From contig NC_007406.1 in the NCBI RefSeq assembly GCF_000012725.1, positions 496,001 to 560,000 of the forward strand: a DNA stretch of 64,000 nt, in the 5' to 3' direction. The notes under the pieces were generated by a model. It did not search any database. It was not told where the DNA came from and saw only the letters and a program-made list of their open reading frames with translations. The translations under genes were made by a program, and so were the position numbers. The stretch is from Nitrobacter winogradskyi Nb-255. GTDB lineage: Bacteria > Pseudomonadota > Alphaproteobacteria > Rhizobiales > Xanthobacteraceae. Positions 1 to 9,258 of this stretch are shown piece after piece (position 1 is the first letter of the stretch; each line of letters opens with the position of its first letter).

Positions 1-2
1 CC

Positions 3-30
3 TTGACTCGGGGCGTTGGCGGGCTATAAG
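3..30 (+). promoter_or_regulatory. Predicted housekeeping promoter of rplU-rpmA
   Basis: TTGACT at 3-8 and TATAAG at 25-30 are separated by 16 bases and match sigma70-type boxes well. Transcription would start near 36-38 and give a leader of about 205 nt before rplU. The call rests only on box similarity and position. Confidence 0.5.
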
Positions 31-39
31 TCCCGCAAC

Positions 40-72
40 CGGCGCGGGGTTTACCCGGCGCCGCTCGTTTTT
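40..72 (+). terminator. Terminator-like hairpin at the start of the rplU leader
   Basis: Bases 40-49 pair with 54-63 (10 positions, one G-G mismatch) around a TTTA loop. The run TTTTT follows at 68-72. The hairpin lies immediately downstream of the predicted promoter, so it could be a leader attenuator; it could also terminate a gene upstream of the window. Confidence 0.45.
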
Positions 73-193
73 GTGTGACCGGATGGTCGATCCCCCGGCT
101 ACGTCGAAAACCATCGGGCATGATCAGGCAAAGCGGCGTCCGGTCGGTTTGCCGTAGGATCAAGATGCTCCTGTCCAACGACTGAACAAGAAG

Positions 194-218
194 CCGGCCC
201 GGAATCTTCCGAGGCCGG
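194..218 (+). promoter_or_regulatory. Strong hairpin in the rplU 5' leader
   Basis: CCGGCC (194-199) pairs with GGCCGG (213-218) and CGGAA (200-204) with TTCCG (207-211), leaving a 2-nt loop and one bulged A at 212. It ends 24 nt before the ATG and about 11 nt before the AAGGA Shine-Dalgarno sequence at 230-234. It is well placed for translational feedback on L21, but the role is inference. Confidence 0.4.
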
Positions 219-242
219 GATCGAACACGAAGGAATAAAACG

Positions 243-683
243 ATGTTCGCAGTCATCAAAACCGGCGGCCGGCAGTACCGTGTCGTTCCGGATGATGTTC
301 TTGAGATTGGCAAGATCGCCGGCGAGGTCGGAACGATCGTGCAGCTAGGCGAGGTTCTGGTGCTGGGCGGCGACACGCCGGTGCTTGGCGCGCCCACGGT
401 GGCGGGCGCCTCGATCGCGGCCGAAGTATTGCAGCACAAGCGTGGCCCCAAGGTGATCGCTTTCAAGAAGCGGCGCCGCAAGCACTCCAAGCGCAAACGA
501 GGTTATCGCGACGAGATCACCGTGCTGCGCGTCACCGAGATTCTGGCTGACGGCAAGAGCCCCACAATCGGGCCGCGCCCGAAGAAGGAAAAGGCCGTCG
601 AGCCCGTTGAAGGCGCGAGCGACGACAAGCCCAGGAGGGCCGCGAAGAAAACCGCCGCCAAGACCGCGGAAGACGCGGATTAA
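243..683 (+). CDS. rplU: 50S ribosomal protein L21
   Basis: L21 binds 23S rRNA domain I and is a structural part of the large subunit. The product (146 aa) starts MFAVIKTGGRQYRV, the typical L21 N-terminus, and carries the basic KKRRRKHSKRKRGYRD segment at about 76-91 that matches the conserved RNA-binding region. The last 40 residues are an Ala/Lys-rich low-complexity tail that makes it longer than the usual 103 aa; such tails are common in alphaproteobacteria. AAGGA lies 8 nt before the ATG. rpmA follows after 85 nt, the standard L21-L27 pair. Confidence 0.97.
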   Translation: MFAVIKTGGRQYRVVPDDVLEIGKIAGEVGTIVQLGEVLVLGGDTPVLGAPTVAGASIAAEVLQHKRGPKVIAFKKRRRKHSKRKRGYRDEITVLRVTEILADGKSPTIGPRPKKEKAVEPVEGASDDKPRRAAKKTAAKTAEDAD

Positions 684-768
684 GAGCAATTATAAACCCC
701 CGTGAGAGAAAATGAATGATTCTGTCACGGAAATGATCTAGAGATTCGGACGAGTTGGGAGACGGGCG

Positions 769-1041
769 ATGGCTCACAAAAAGGCAGGCGGTTCTTCGCG
801 GAACGGACGCGATTCGCATGGCAAGCGCCTTGGTATCAAGGCTTTCGGCGGCGAGCATGTGATTCCCGGCAACATCATCGCTCGTCAGCGTGGAACCACC
901 TGGCACCCGGGTCTGAATGTCGGCATGGGCACTGACCATACCCTGTTCGCCAAGGTCGAGGGTCACGTCGCGTTTCGCGTAAAAACCGGCGGCCGGACTT
1001 TCGTGTCGGTCCTCCCGATGACGGAAGCCGCGGCCGAGTAG
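769..1041 (+). CDS. rpmA: 50S ribosomal protein L27
   Basis: L27 lies at the peptidyl-transferase centre. The protein (90 aa) has the signature start [16 protein letters not shown], then [10 protein letters not shown] and [16 protein letters not shown]. The N-terminus is the direct mature type seen in proteobacteria, without the cleavable Firmicutes extension. GGGAGACGGGCG precedes the ATG. It is co-directional with rplU and followed by a good terminator at 1105-1131. Confidence 0.98.
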   Translation: MAHKKAGGSSRNGRDSHGKRLGIKAFGGEHVIPGNIIARQRGTTWHPGLNVGMGTDHTLFAKVEGHVAFRVKTGGRTFVSVLPMTEAAAE

Positions 1042-1104
1042 ACGGCGGATGACGTCGCGTCCGCCGGTCCCTGTTGAACCGGTGGAGCATCGATGGCTCC
1101 AAGG

Positions 1105-1131
1105 GGAGGCGGGAAAACCGGCCTCCTTTTT
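1105..1131 (+). terminator. Rho-independent terminator after rpmA
   Basis: GGAGGC (1105-1110) pairs with GCCTCC (1121-1126), extended by GG/CC across a GAAAA-type loop and followed by TTTTTC. It closes the rplU-rpmA unit; the next gene starts at 1178. Confidence 0.75.
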
Positions 1132-1177
1132 CATTTTGCGCTCGCACGGGACTTGCGTTCGCGACACGGAGCCGACC

Positions 1178-1786
1178 ATGCTGCAGGACATGCCAATACC
1201 CACGCCCTTGCTGCGCGATCGGCGGCCGTTTGCGCTTGAGACCGAGCGGCTGACATTGCGCAAGCCAACCCATGCGGATGTCAGGGGCATCACCGCGCTC
1301 GCCAACGACAGACGCATCGCGGAGATGACGCGCTGTCTGCCGCATCCCTACACGCCGGATGACGCCGTTCAATTCGTCGAGGCCGTCGCGGGCGATAGCC
1401 GCGAGATGGTGTTTCTGGTCGAGCACAATCATGTGCCGGTCGGAGTAGCTGGCGTTGACTGGAGCAAACCCGACGCGCCCGAGCTGGGTTATTGGTTCGG
1501 CGTTGATCATTGGGGCCGGGGCTTCGCCACCGAGGCCGTCCGCGCGGTAATCGATTACGCTTTCGAGGAGTATGGCGTCGATCGCATGGTCTCCGGCGCG
1601 CGCGTGATCAATCCGGCCTCGCGCAACGTGCTTGAGAAGTGCGGTTTCCAGTGGACCGGCGTCGAACTGTACCGAATCAGGTCGCTCGGCTCGTCCACGC
1701 CGGTCGATCGTTTCCGCCTGTCGCGTGGCGTGTGGTCGTCGCTGAAGCGTTGGAATAGCGCCGCGCGCCGTGAGCCGTGTATCTGA
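1178..1786 (+). CDS. GNAT family N-acetyltransferase (RimJ/RimL type)
   Basis: A GCN5-related acetyltransferase that would move acetyl from acetyl-CoA to an amine or protein N-terminus; the substrate is unknown. ETERLTLRKPTHADVRGI near residues 23-40 is the usual start of the RimJ/RimL-like domain, and WFGVDHWGRGFATEAV near 110-125 is the acetyl-CoA loop. The ATG at 1178 (CGGAG upstream) is chosen over an in-frame start at 1049 that runs through the rpmA terminator. The product is 202 aa. The gene sits between rpmA and obgE, an arrangement usual in Bradyrhizobiaceae. Confidence 0.85.
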   Translation: MLQDMPIPTPLLRDRRPFALETERLTLRKPTHADVRGITALANDRRIAEMTRCLPHPYTPDDAVQFVEAVAGDSREMVFLVEHNHVPVGVAGVDWSKPDAPELGYWFGVDHWGRGFATEAVRAVIDYAFEEYGVDRMVSGARVINPASRNVLEKCGFQWTGVELYRIRSLGSSTPVDRFRLSRGVWSSLKRWNSAARREPCI

Positions 1787-1840
1787 TATCTGAGATCTTT
1801 TGGAGCGGGCACGCTGTTGTCCTGCCGGCGACGGAGAACT

Positions 1841-3126
<1,286 letters not shown>

Positions 3127-3210
3127 GCCGCGGCGGTGAGCGCATACTTCCTATAAAAGGGATACGGTTTTTCGATCGAATGATTTCGATCGGCATTCCG
3201 CTTTCCCGGC

Positions 3211-3245
3211 CGCCGCTTTCATGTGATGAAAGCGGCGCTTTCGTT
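3211..3245 (+). terminator. Perfect 12-bp hairpin between obgE and proB
   Basis: CGCCGCTTTCAT (3211-3222) pairs perfectly with ATGAAAGCGGCG (3226-3237) across a GTG loop and is followed by CTTTCGTTT. It resembles an intrinsic terminator after obgE. It ends only 28 nt before proB, so an attenuator or a structured proB leader is also possible. Confidence 0.6.
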
Positions 3246-3265
3246 TCGATTGACCGTCGATTGTC

Positions 3266-4405
3266 ATGACCCGTCCGCATCTCAAGAAATTTCGTCGTAT
3301 CGTCGTCAAGGTCGGCTCGTCGCTGCTGATCGATTCCGCGGCGGGCAAGGTGCGGGGGGAGTGGCTGTCGGCGCTGGCCGCCGATATCGCAGGGCTTCAC
3401 GGCGACGGCTGCGACGTGCTGGTGGTCTCGTCCGGCGCGGTCGCGCTCGGCCGCAGCAAGCTCAAATTGCCTCGCGGTCCGCTGAAGCTGGAGGAGAGTC
3501 AGGCGGCCGCCGCCGTCGGACAGATCGCGCTGGCCCGGATATGGTCGAAGGTGCTGGCCGATCACGGCATCGGCGCGGGGCAGATCCTGGTGACATGGCA
3601 GGACACCGAGGAGCGCCGCCGCTATCTCAATGCGCGCTCGACCATCGCGAAGCTGCTCGAATGGCGCGCGGTCCCGGTCATCAACGAAAACGATACGGTC
3701 GCCACCAACGAAATCCGCTACGGCGACAATGACCGCCTTGCCGCGAGGGTCGCCACCATGGCGAGCGCGGATCTGCTGATTCTGCTGTCCGACATCGACG
3801 GGCTCTATGACGCGCCGCCTCATCTCAACCCGGATGCAAAACTGATTACGGTGGTGAAAAGGGTCACGGCGGACATCGAGGCGATGGCCGGCAGCGCCGC
3901 ATCCGAGCTGTCGCGCGGTGGAATGCGGACCAAGATCGAGGCAGCGAAGATCGCAACGACCGCCGGCACGCACATGCTGATCGCTTCAGGCACGATCGAG
4001 CATCCGCTGCGGGCCATCATGGATGGAGGTCCCTGCACATGGTTTCTGACGCCGGCCAATCCGGTCACGGCGCGCAAGCGTTGGATCGCCGGTTCGCTGG
4101 AGCCCAGGGGGACGCTCGCGATCGATGCCGGCGCGGTGGCGGCGCTGCGCGCCGGCAAGAGCCTGCTTCCGGCGGGCGTGACCCGGATTGACGGGCATTT
4201 CGCGCGGGGCGATGCCGTCATCGTGCGCGGTCCGAACGGGCATGAGATCGGCCGCGGCCTCGTCGCCTACGACGCCGCCGACGCCGACAGGATCAAGGGG
4301 CGTTCGTCTTCCGATGCCGCGCAGCTTCTGGGGGTTCGCGGCCGCGTCGAAATGATTCATCGCGACGACCTCGTGGTCGGCGGGCCACTCGGCGATTCCG
4401 CTTAG
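3266..4405 (+). CDS. proB: Glutamate 5-kinase
   Basis: First step of proline synthesis: phosphorylates glutamate to glutamyl 5-phosphate, which ProA reduces. Residues 1-260 are the amino-acid kinase fold ([49 protein letters not shown] for substrate and Mg-ATP). Residues 280-370 are the C-terminal PUA domain ([20 protein letters not shown]). Length (379 aa) is typical. The stop codon TAG (4403-4405) is the border of an intergenic repeat. proA follows 326 bp later. Confidence 0.97.
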   Translation: MTRPHLKKFRRIVVKVGSSLLIDSAAGKVRGEWLSALAADIAGLHGDGCDVLVVSSGAVALGRSKLKLPRGPLKLEESQAAAAVGQIALARIWSKVLADHGIGAGQILVTWQDTEERRRYLNARSTIAKLLEWRAVPVINENDTVATNEIRYGDNDRLAARVATMASADLLILLSDIDGLYDAPPHLNPDAKLITVVKRVTADIEAMAGSAASELSRGGMRTKIEAAKIATTAGTHMLIASGTIEHPLRAIMDGGPCTWFLTPANPVTARKRWIAGSLEPRGTLAIDAGAVAALRAGKSLLPAGVTRIDGHFARGDAVIVRGPNGHEIGRGLVAYDAADADRIKGRSSSDAAQLLGVRGRVEMIHRDDLVVGGPLGDSA

Positions 4406-4478
4406 AGCATGATCCCGACCCGAAGGACCGCGCCGGCGCAAAGTGGAAACCGGTTTTCGGAAATGATCATACTCGAAC
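4403..4478. repeat. TAGAGCATGATCCCG-type repeat (family B) at the proB stop codon
   Basis: The sequence begins TAGAGCATGATCCCGA and ends with CGGTTTTCGGAAATGATCAT plus ACTC, which complements the start, so the RNA can fold into a hairpin. It matches copies at 24956-25009 and 25016-25070, with a small internal insertion. Its first three bases are the proB stop codon. Confidence 0.75.
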
Positions 4479-4523
4479 AGAAAGACAAATAGCGGTCTGG
4501 TTCAGCGCAGTTGAAACAGATTC

Positions 4524-4603
4524 CAGAGCGGGATGAGGAAAAAGTGTCTAGAGCATTTCCCGGCGAAGCGGATGACCTGTTCGCCGTAAGAAAATGCGAC
4601 CAG
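4524..4603. repeat. Composite D/C repeat before proA
   Basis: 4526-4547 reads GAGCGGGATGAGGAAAAAGTG, the family D border also at 47521 and, inverted, near 56475. It is joined through CTAGAGC to a family C arm (GCATTTCCCGGCGAAGCGG and on to AAGAAAATGCGACC) that matches 48919-48972. Together with the proB-end repeat it fills most of the proB-proA gap (4406-4731), in which I see no gene. Confidence 0.7.
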
Positions 4604-4731
4604 CTGGCAGCGGGAGCATGCTGGAATCAAGCAGCCTCGGTCTTGCGAGGACAGTCGTCTCACGCCTCGCCGGGCCCGGATTTATATGTTAGGGATATGA
4701 CAAGCACATACGATCGAAGACTGTTACCCGA

Positions 4732-6024
4732 ATGACGGCTCCCATGAAGGCGATCGGCGCTCCGGCCGATCTTCCCGTGTTGATGGGCGACCTCGCAGCA
4801 CAGGCGCGCGAGGCCGCGCGCTCGCTCGGGCTCGCTTCAACGGCGCAGAAGAACGAGGCGCTCGATGCGATGGCGCGCGCGATTCGAAGCAATGCGGCTG
4901 CGATCCTCCAGGCCAATGCGCAAGACGTCGCGGATGCACGCGCCGGCGGCGCCACCGCCGCTTTCCTCGATCGTCTCACGCTGACGCAGGCGCGCGTGGA
5001 GGCGATGGCCGACGGCGTGAAGGTGGTTCGCGAGATAGACGATCCGGTGGGGCGGGTCACCGAGCGCTGGCAGCGTCCCAACGGCATGACCATCGAGCGC
5101 GTGCGGGTGCCGCTCGGAGTGGTCGCCGTGATCTTCGAGAGCCGTCCCAATGTCTGCGCCGACGCCGGCGTGCTCTGTCTTAAATCCGGCAACGCCGTGA
5201 TCCTGCGCGGCGGCTCGGAAAGTTTTCGCTCATGCCGCGCGATTCATGCGTGCCTGGTCGAGGGATTGCGCGAGGCGCGATTGCCTGAAGCGGCGATCAC
5301 GCTGGTGCCGACGCGCGACCGCGCCGCGGTCGGGCTGCTTCTGAGCGGGATGAATGGCGGCATCGACGTGATCGTGCCGCGCGGCGGCAAAAGCCTTGTC
5401 GCGCGTGTCGAGGCCGAGGCGCGCGTGCCGGTGTTCGCGCATCTTGAAGGCGTCAATCATGTTTATGTCGATGGCGCCGCCGATCTCGCAATGGCGAAGG
5501 CGGTCGTGCTCAACTCGAAAATGCGCCGCCCCGGCGTTTGCGGTGCGGCCGAAACGCTGCTGGTCGATCGCTCGGGCGTACGGGATATTCTGAAGCCGCT
5601 GGTCGAAGCGCTGATCGAGGCCGGTTGCGAGGTGCGCGGCGATTCCGACGTGCAGGGTGTCGATCCGCGGGTCAGGTCCGCGGCCGACAGCGACTGGAAT
5701 ACCGAATACGGCGACGCGATCATTTCCGCGCGCGTGGTCGACGGTTGCGGCGGCGCGATTGATCATATCCAGCGTCACGGCTCGCGCCACACGGATGCGA
5801 TCGTGACCGAGGATCCTGAAACGGCGGCCCGGTTTCTCAACGAGGTCGATTCGGCGATCGTGCTGCACAATGCGTCGACGCAATTCGCCGACGGCGGGGA
5901 GTTCGGCTTCGGGGCTGAAATCGGCATTGCCACGGGCAAGTTCCACGCGCGGGGGCCGGTTGGCGCCGAGCAGTTGACGAGCTTCAAATATCGCGTCCAT
6001 GGTGACGGGCAGGTGCGCCCGTGA
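4732..6024 (+). CDS. proA: Gamma-glutamyl phosphate reductase
   Basis: Second step of proline synthesis: NADPH-dependent reduction of glutamyl 5-phosphate to glutamate semialdehyde. It belongs to the aldehyde dehydrogenase superfamily. The 430-aa product has the catalytic cysteine region [14 protein letters not shown] (about 265-278), the cofactor segment [14 protein letters not shown] and the C-terminal [18 protein letters not shown] typical of ProA. Same strand as proB but separated by a repeat-filled gap, so the two may be transcribed apart. Confidence 0.97.
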   Translation: MTAPMKAIGAPADLPVLMGDLAAQAREAARSLGLASTAQKNEALDAMARAIRSNAAAILQANAQDVADARAGGATAAFLDRLTLTQARVEAMADGVKVVREIDDPVGRVTERWQRPNGMTIERVRVPLGVVAVIFESRPNVCADAGVLCLKSGNAVILRGGSESFRSCRAIHACLVEGLREARLPEAAITLVPTRDRAAVGLLLSGMNGGIDVIVPRGGKSLVARVEAEARVPVFAHLEGVNHVYVDGAADLAMAKAVVLNSKMRRPGVCGAAETLLVDRSGVRDILKPLVEALIEAGCEVRGDSDVQGVDPRVRSAADSDWNTEYGDAIISARVVDGCGGAIDHIQRHGSRHTDAIVTEDPETAARFLNEVDSAIVLHNASTQFADGGEFGFGAEIGIATGKFHARGPVGAEQLTSFKYRVHGDGQVRP

Positions 6025-6114
6025 GCGCGCCCGGATCATCCTGCGGGTGGCGCGGGGATTGATTTGGGGTCGCGTTCCGTCGTCTCACGCGCCATCCCGC
6101 TTCATTCCGATGGC

Positions 6115-6696
6115 ATGCGTATCGGCCTGCTTGGCGGCTCGTTCAATCCGCCTCACGCCGCGCATCGCGCCGTCAGCCTGTATGCCCTGAAGCGGCTGGA
6201 ACTCGACCGGGTCTGGTGGCTCGTTTCTCCCGCCAACCCGCTCAAGGACGCGCGGGCGCTACGCGCTCTCGGCGAACGCGCCGCCGCGGCGTCGGCCGTA
6301 GCGAATGATCCGCGCATCGACATTAGTTGTCTCGAAGCCGTCATCGGAACGCGCTACACCATCGACACCATAACCTATCTGCGACGCAGGTGCGCGAACG
6401 TGCGCTTTGTCTGGATCATGGGCGCCGATAATCTGGAGCAGTTTCACCGCTGGGAGAACTGGCGGCGGATCGCCGCCGCGGCGCCGATCGCGGTGGTCGA
6501 TCGCCCGCCGCACAGTTTCCAGGCTCTTGCAGCGCCAGCCGCGCAGGCGCTCGCGCGATGGCGTTTGCCGGAAGCGAGGGCCGACCGGTTGGCCTCGCAC
6601 CGCCTGCCTGCCTGGGTTTTCCTCACCGGAATGAAATCGCGGTTGTCTTCGACTGGGCTGCGGAACCAGGACGGAACATGGAGGACGGGGAGCTAA
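6115..6696 (+). CDS. nadD: Nicotinate-nucleotide adenylyltransferase
   Basis: Adenylates nicotinate mononucleotide to deamido-NAD in NAD synthesis. The start [17 protein letters not shown] holds the GGSFNPxHxxH nucleotidyl-transfer motif at residues 7-17, followed by [11 protein letters not shown] and [17 protein letters not shown]. The product is 193 aa from the ATG at 6115; an in-frame start at 6064 adds 17 residues and cannot be excluded. The gene lies in the conserved proA-nadD-rsfS-rlmH order. Confidence 0.94.
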   Translation: MRIGLLGGSFNPPHAAHRAVSLYALKRLELDRVWWLVSPANPLKDARALRALGERAAAASAVANDPRIDISCLEAVIGTRYTIDTITYLRRRCANVRFVWIMGADNLEQFHRWENWRRIAAAAPIAVVDRPPHSFQALAAPAAQALARWRLPEARADRLASHRLPAWVFLTGMKSRLSSTGLRNQDGTWRTGS

Positions 6697-6803
6697 AAAC
6701 CTGAAGCGCTCTCACTGGATTCTTGAAACCTTCTCCCCTACATGCGTATTATAGATCTTCGGGCGCTGGGGTTCGGCGTCGGTACCGTGAAAGGAAATGG
6801 TCC

Positions 6804-7283
6804 CTGACCGCACCTGTATTGTCCAGGCCCGCTTCATCCGCCTCGCTCGGATCGTCGACGCCGAAGAGAACGGCGGCCAAGACCGACAGGCCTGAAACCC
6901 GAACGTCTTTGGTGGCTCCCCTCAGTCCGGAGGCGCAGCCCGACGTTGAACAAACCCTCAGGCTGATCCTTTCGCGCCTTGAGGATATGAAGGCGGAAGA
7001 TGCGGTCACCATCGGCCTGCGCGGCAGGTCGGCTTTTTCGGATTACATGGTGGTCGTCACCGGCAGGTCCAACCGTCATGTCGGTGCGATCGCGGAAACC
7101 GTGGCCAGGGGCCTCAAGGACATCGGGGTCAAGAAGATCCGTATCGAAGGCATGCCGAATTGCGACTGGGTGCTGATCGATTCCGGCGATGTGGTCGTGC
7201 ACGTATTCCGGCCGGAGGTTCGTGAATTCTACAATCTCGAGAGGTTGTGGATACAGAACACGGCGACGGCGAAGACGGTCTGA
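6804..7283 (+). CDS. rsfS: Ribosomal silencing factor RsfS
   Basis: RsfS binds L14 and blocks 30S-50S joining in starvation. The conserved domain runs from LRLILSRLEDMKAEDAVTI to PEVREFYNLERLW, with SAFSDYMVVVTG and CDWVLIDSGDVVVHVF in between. The start is unclear: there is no in-frame ATG. AAAGGA at 6790-6795 sits 8 nt before a CTG at 6804 (product MTAPVLSRP), the best-placed ribosome site. TTG at 6723 or 6819 and GTG at 6912 are alternatives; the conserved part begins near 6940. Confidence 0.85.
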   Translation: MTAPVLSRPASSASLGSSTPKRTAAKTDRPETRTSLVAPLSPEAQPDVEQTLRLILSRLEDMKAEDAVTIGLRGRSAFSDYMVVVTGRSNRHVGAIAETVARGLKDIGVKKIRIEGMPNCDWVLIDSGDVVVHVFRPEVREFYNLERLWIQNTATAKTV

Positions 7284-7328
7284 GCCGTCCGCCGCCGCGT
7301 TTCAATTATTGCATGTCAGCGTGCGTGG

Positions 7329-7811
7329 ATGCGACTCGTCGTCATTGCCGTGGGGCGTCTGAAGCAGGGGCCTGAGCGGGAGCTTGCCGATCGCTATCGC
7401 GGACGCTTCGCGGATATCGGGCGCAATCTTGGCTTTCGCGGCCTGGATGTCCATGAAGTCGCGGAAAGCCGCGCCCGCGATGCCGGGCAGCGCATTCGGG
7501 AAGAGGCGGCGGCCGTCCTTGCGCTGGCACCCAAGGAGATGATCCTGGTGGCGCTGGACGAAAAAGGCAAAAGTATCGACAGCGCCGCATTTGCGGAACA
7601 TCTGGGCCGCTGGAGGGATGAGTCGGTGGCGGACGCGGTTTTCATGATCGGTGGCGCGGACGGACTTTCGCCTGAATTACGGCGCAGGGCTAGATTGAGC
7701 GTTGCATTCGGCGCGGCCACATGGCCGCATCAGATGGTGCGCGTCATGCTGCTTGAGCAGATCTATCGGGCCGCGACCATTCTGGCCGGTCATCCTTATC
7801 ACCGTGGTTAG
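7329..7811 (+). CDS. rlmH: 23S rRNA pseudouridine-1915 N3-methyltransferase
   Basis: SPOUT-class enzyme that methylates pseudouridine 1915 in helix 69 of 23S rRNA on the assembled 70S ribosome. The 160-aa product has the family's SAM-binding trefoil knot elements: LVALDEKGKSIDSAAFAEHL, FMIGGADGLSPE (GGxxG) and the C-terminal MLLEQIYRAATILAGHPYHR. Length is the usual 155-160 aa. The gene follows rsfS by 45 nt and fits the rsfS-rlmH pair. Confidence 0.96.
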   Translation: MRLVVIAVGRLKQGPERELADRYRGRFADIGRNLGFRGLDVHEVAESRARDAGQRIREEAAAVLALAPKEMILVALDEKGKSIDSAAFAEHLGRWRDESVADAVFMIGGADGLSPELRRRARLSVAFGAATWPHQMVRVMLLEQIYRAATILAGHPYHRG

Positions 7812-7851
7812 CGTGCGATGCTGAACGCGCTGGCGCGACCGGATTGATATC

Positions 7852-9258
7852 GTGCGAACATACGAGCGCCGATCATCTGAACTGGAGTTGATGCGGGGTC
7901 TGCGCGTGCGGTCCACGGAGGCAAGGGGCAGACAGTCGCCGCCTGCTTCGTTGCTTGTGATCTCGGCCTGTCTGCTTGCGGGATTTTCCTCCGCGGTGTC
8001 GTCGGCCGTGATGGCGCAGGCCGGAACACAAGCCTCGGCAACGCCTTCCGCGGACGACATCAAGCAGCGCGAGCTGGAACTGGAAGCGATACGGGCGCAG
8101 CAGAAGAACGCGGTTGAACTGCAGGAGCGGCTGAAAGTCGATATCGCGGCGATCGGTCGAAATCGCGCCAAGCTCAATCAGCAGCTGATCGATGTCGCCG
8201 CCCGGGTTCGTGACATCGAGACCCAGATCACGGAGACCGAAGCGCGCCTGCTGCCACTCGGCGCGCGCGAACAGGAAATCCGGGACTCGCTGGATTCGCG
8301 GCGATCGGAGATCGTGGAAGTGCTCGCGGCGCTCCAGCGCGCCGGCCGCCGCACGCCGCCCGCTTTGCTGGTGCGGCCGGAGGATGCCTTGCAATCGTTG
8401 CGTACCGCGATCCTGCTCGGTTCCGTGGTGCCCGAGATGCGTGTGCGCGCGGAAAAGCTGGTGGCGGATCTCGATGAACTTGTCGGCCTCCGGACGTCAA
8501 TCGCCGCCGAGAGGGATCGGATGGCGGCCGATCGCGACAGCCTCAAGGACGAACAGACCCGCCTCGCGACGCTGGTGGACGAACGACAGCGGCAGCAAAG
8601 CGGTATCGAAAAAAACATGGCCGCGGAGGCGGCGCGCGCGATCGAGCTGTCGCGCCAGGTCGATACCCTGCAAGGGCTGATCGCGAAGCTGGAGCAGGAT
8701 CTGAAGAGCGCGGCCAAGGCAGCAGCCACAGCCAGCCGGCAAGGTGTTCCGGGGTCGCCGAACGGCAAGCCTAATCTGGGCGCCCTCAAGGATCCCGGCC
8801 GGCTCAGTCCGGCTGTTGCCTTTGCGTCGGCCAAGGGCTTGCTGGCGCTTCCGGTCAACGGCACCAGGATCCGTGACTTCGGCGGTTCCGACGGCGCCGG
8901 CGGCATCGAAAAAGGCGTGTCCCTGGCCGCCCGTCCGGGGGCTCAGGTTACGACGCCGTGCGACGGCTGGGTGGTTTATGCCGGGCCGTTCCGCAGCTAT
9001 GGACAACTCTTGATCCTCAATGCCGGGGGCGGGTATCATGTGCTGATCGCCGGCATGGAGCGTATTTCGGTTAACATCGGCCAGTTCGTGTTGACCGGGG
9101 AGCCGGTAGCGACGATGGGATCGACCTCCCGTGTCGCCTCGATTCTCGCGGCAAACGCTAGCCAGCCCGTTCTCTACATCGAGTTCCGTAAGGACGGCAC
9201 TCCCATTGATCCAGGCCCGTGGTGGGCCGCTAACAGAGGCCAAAAGGTTCGCGGATGA
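7852..9258 (+). CDS. EnvC-like murein hydrolase activator with degenerate LytM domain
   Basis: The 468-aa protein has an N-terminal signal or anchor segment (about 32-55), a long coiled coil (about 65-300, rich in E/R/Q/L heptads) and a C-terminal LytM/M23 domain (about 345-462). The zinc ligands of active M23 peptidases appear lost: GIEKGVSLAARPG and LYIEFRKDG stand where HxGxD and HxH would be. EnvC uses such a dead domain to activate septal amidases, so this is likely a regulator. GTG at 7852 is chosen; ATG at 7891 is an alternative. It overlaps ctpA by 4 nt. Confidence 0.88.
   Translation: MRTYERRSSELELMRGLRVRSTEARGRQSPPASLLVISACLLAGFSSAVSSAVMAQAGTQASATPSADDIKQRELELEAIRAQQKNAVELQERLKVDIAAIGRNRAKLNQQLIDVAARVRDIETQITETEARLLPLGAREQEIRDSLDSRRSEIVEVLAALQRAGRRTPPALLVRPEDALQSLRTAILLGSVVPEMRVRAEKLVADLDELVGLRTSIAAERDRMAADRDSLKDEQTRLATLVDERQRQQSGIEKNMAAEAARAIELSRQVDTLQGLIAKLEQDLKSAAKAAATASRQGVPGSPNGKPNLGALKDPGRLSPAVAFASAKGLLALPVNGTRIRDFGGSDGAGGIEKGVSLAARPGAQVTTPCDGWVVYAGPFRSYGQLLILNAGGGYHVLIAGMERISVNIGQFVLTGEPVATMGSTSRVASILAANASQPVLYIEFRKDGTPIDPGPWWAANRGQKVRG

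Noticed and set aside
4511-4735. 74-aa open frame between proB and proA
   Set aside because: Most of it is translated repeat DNA (families D and C), and it overlaps the proA start; no family signal.
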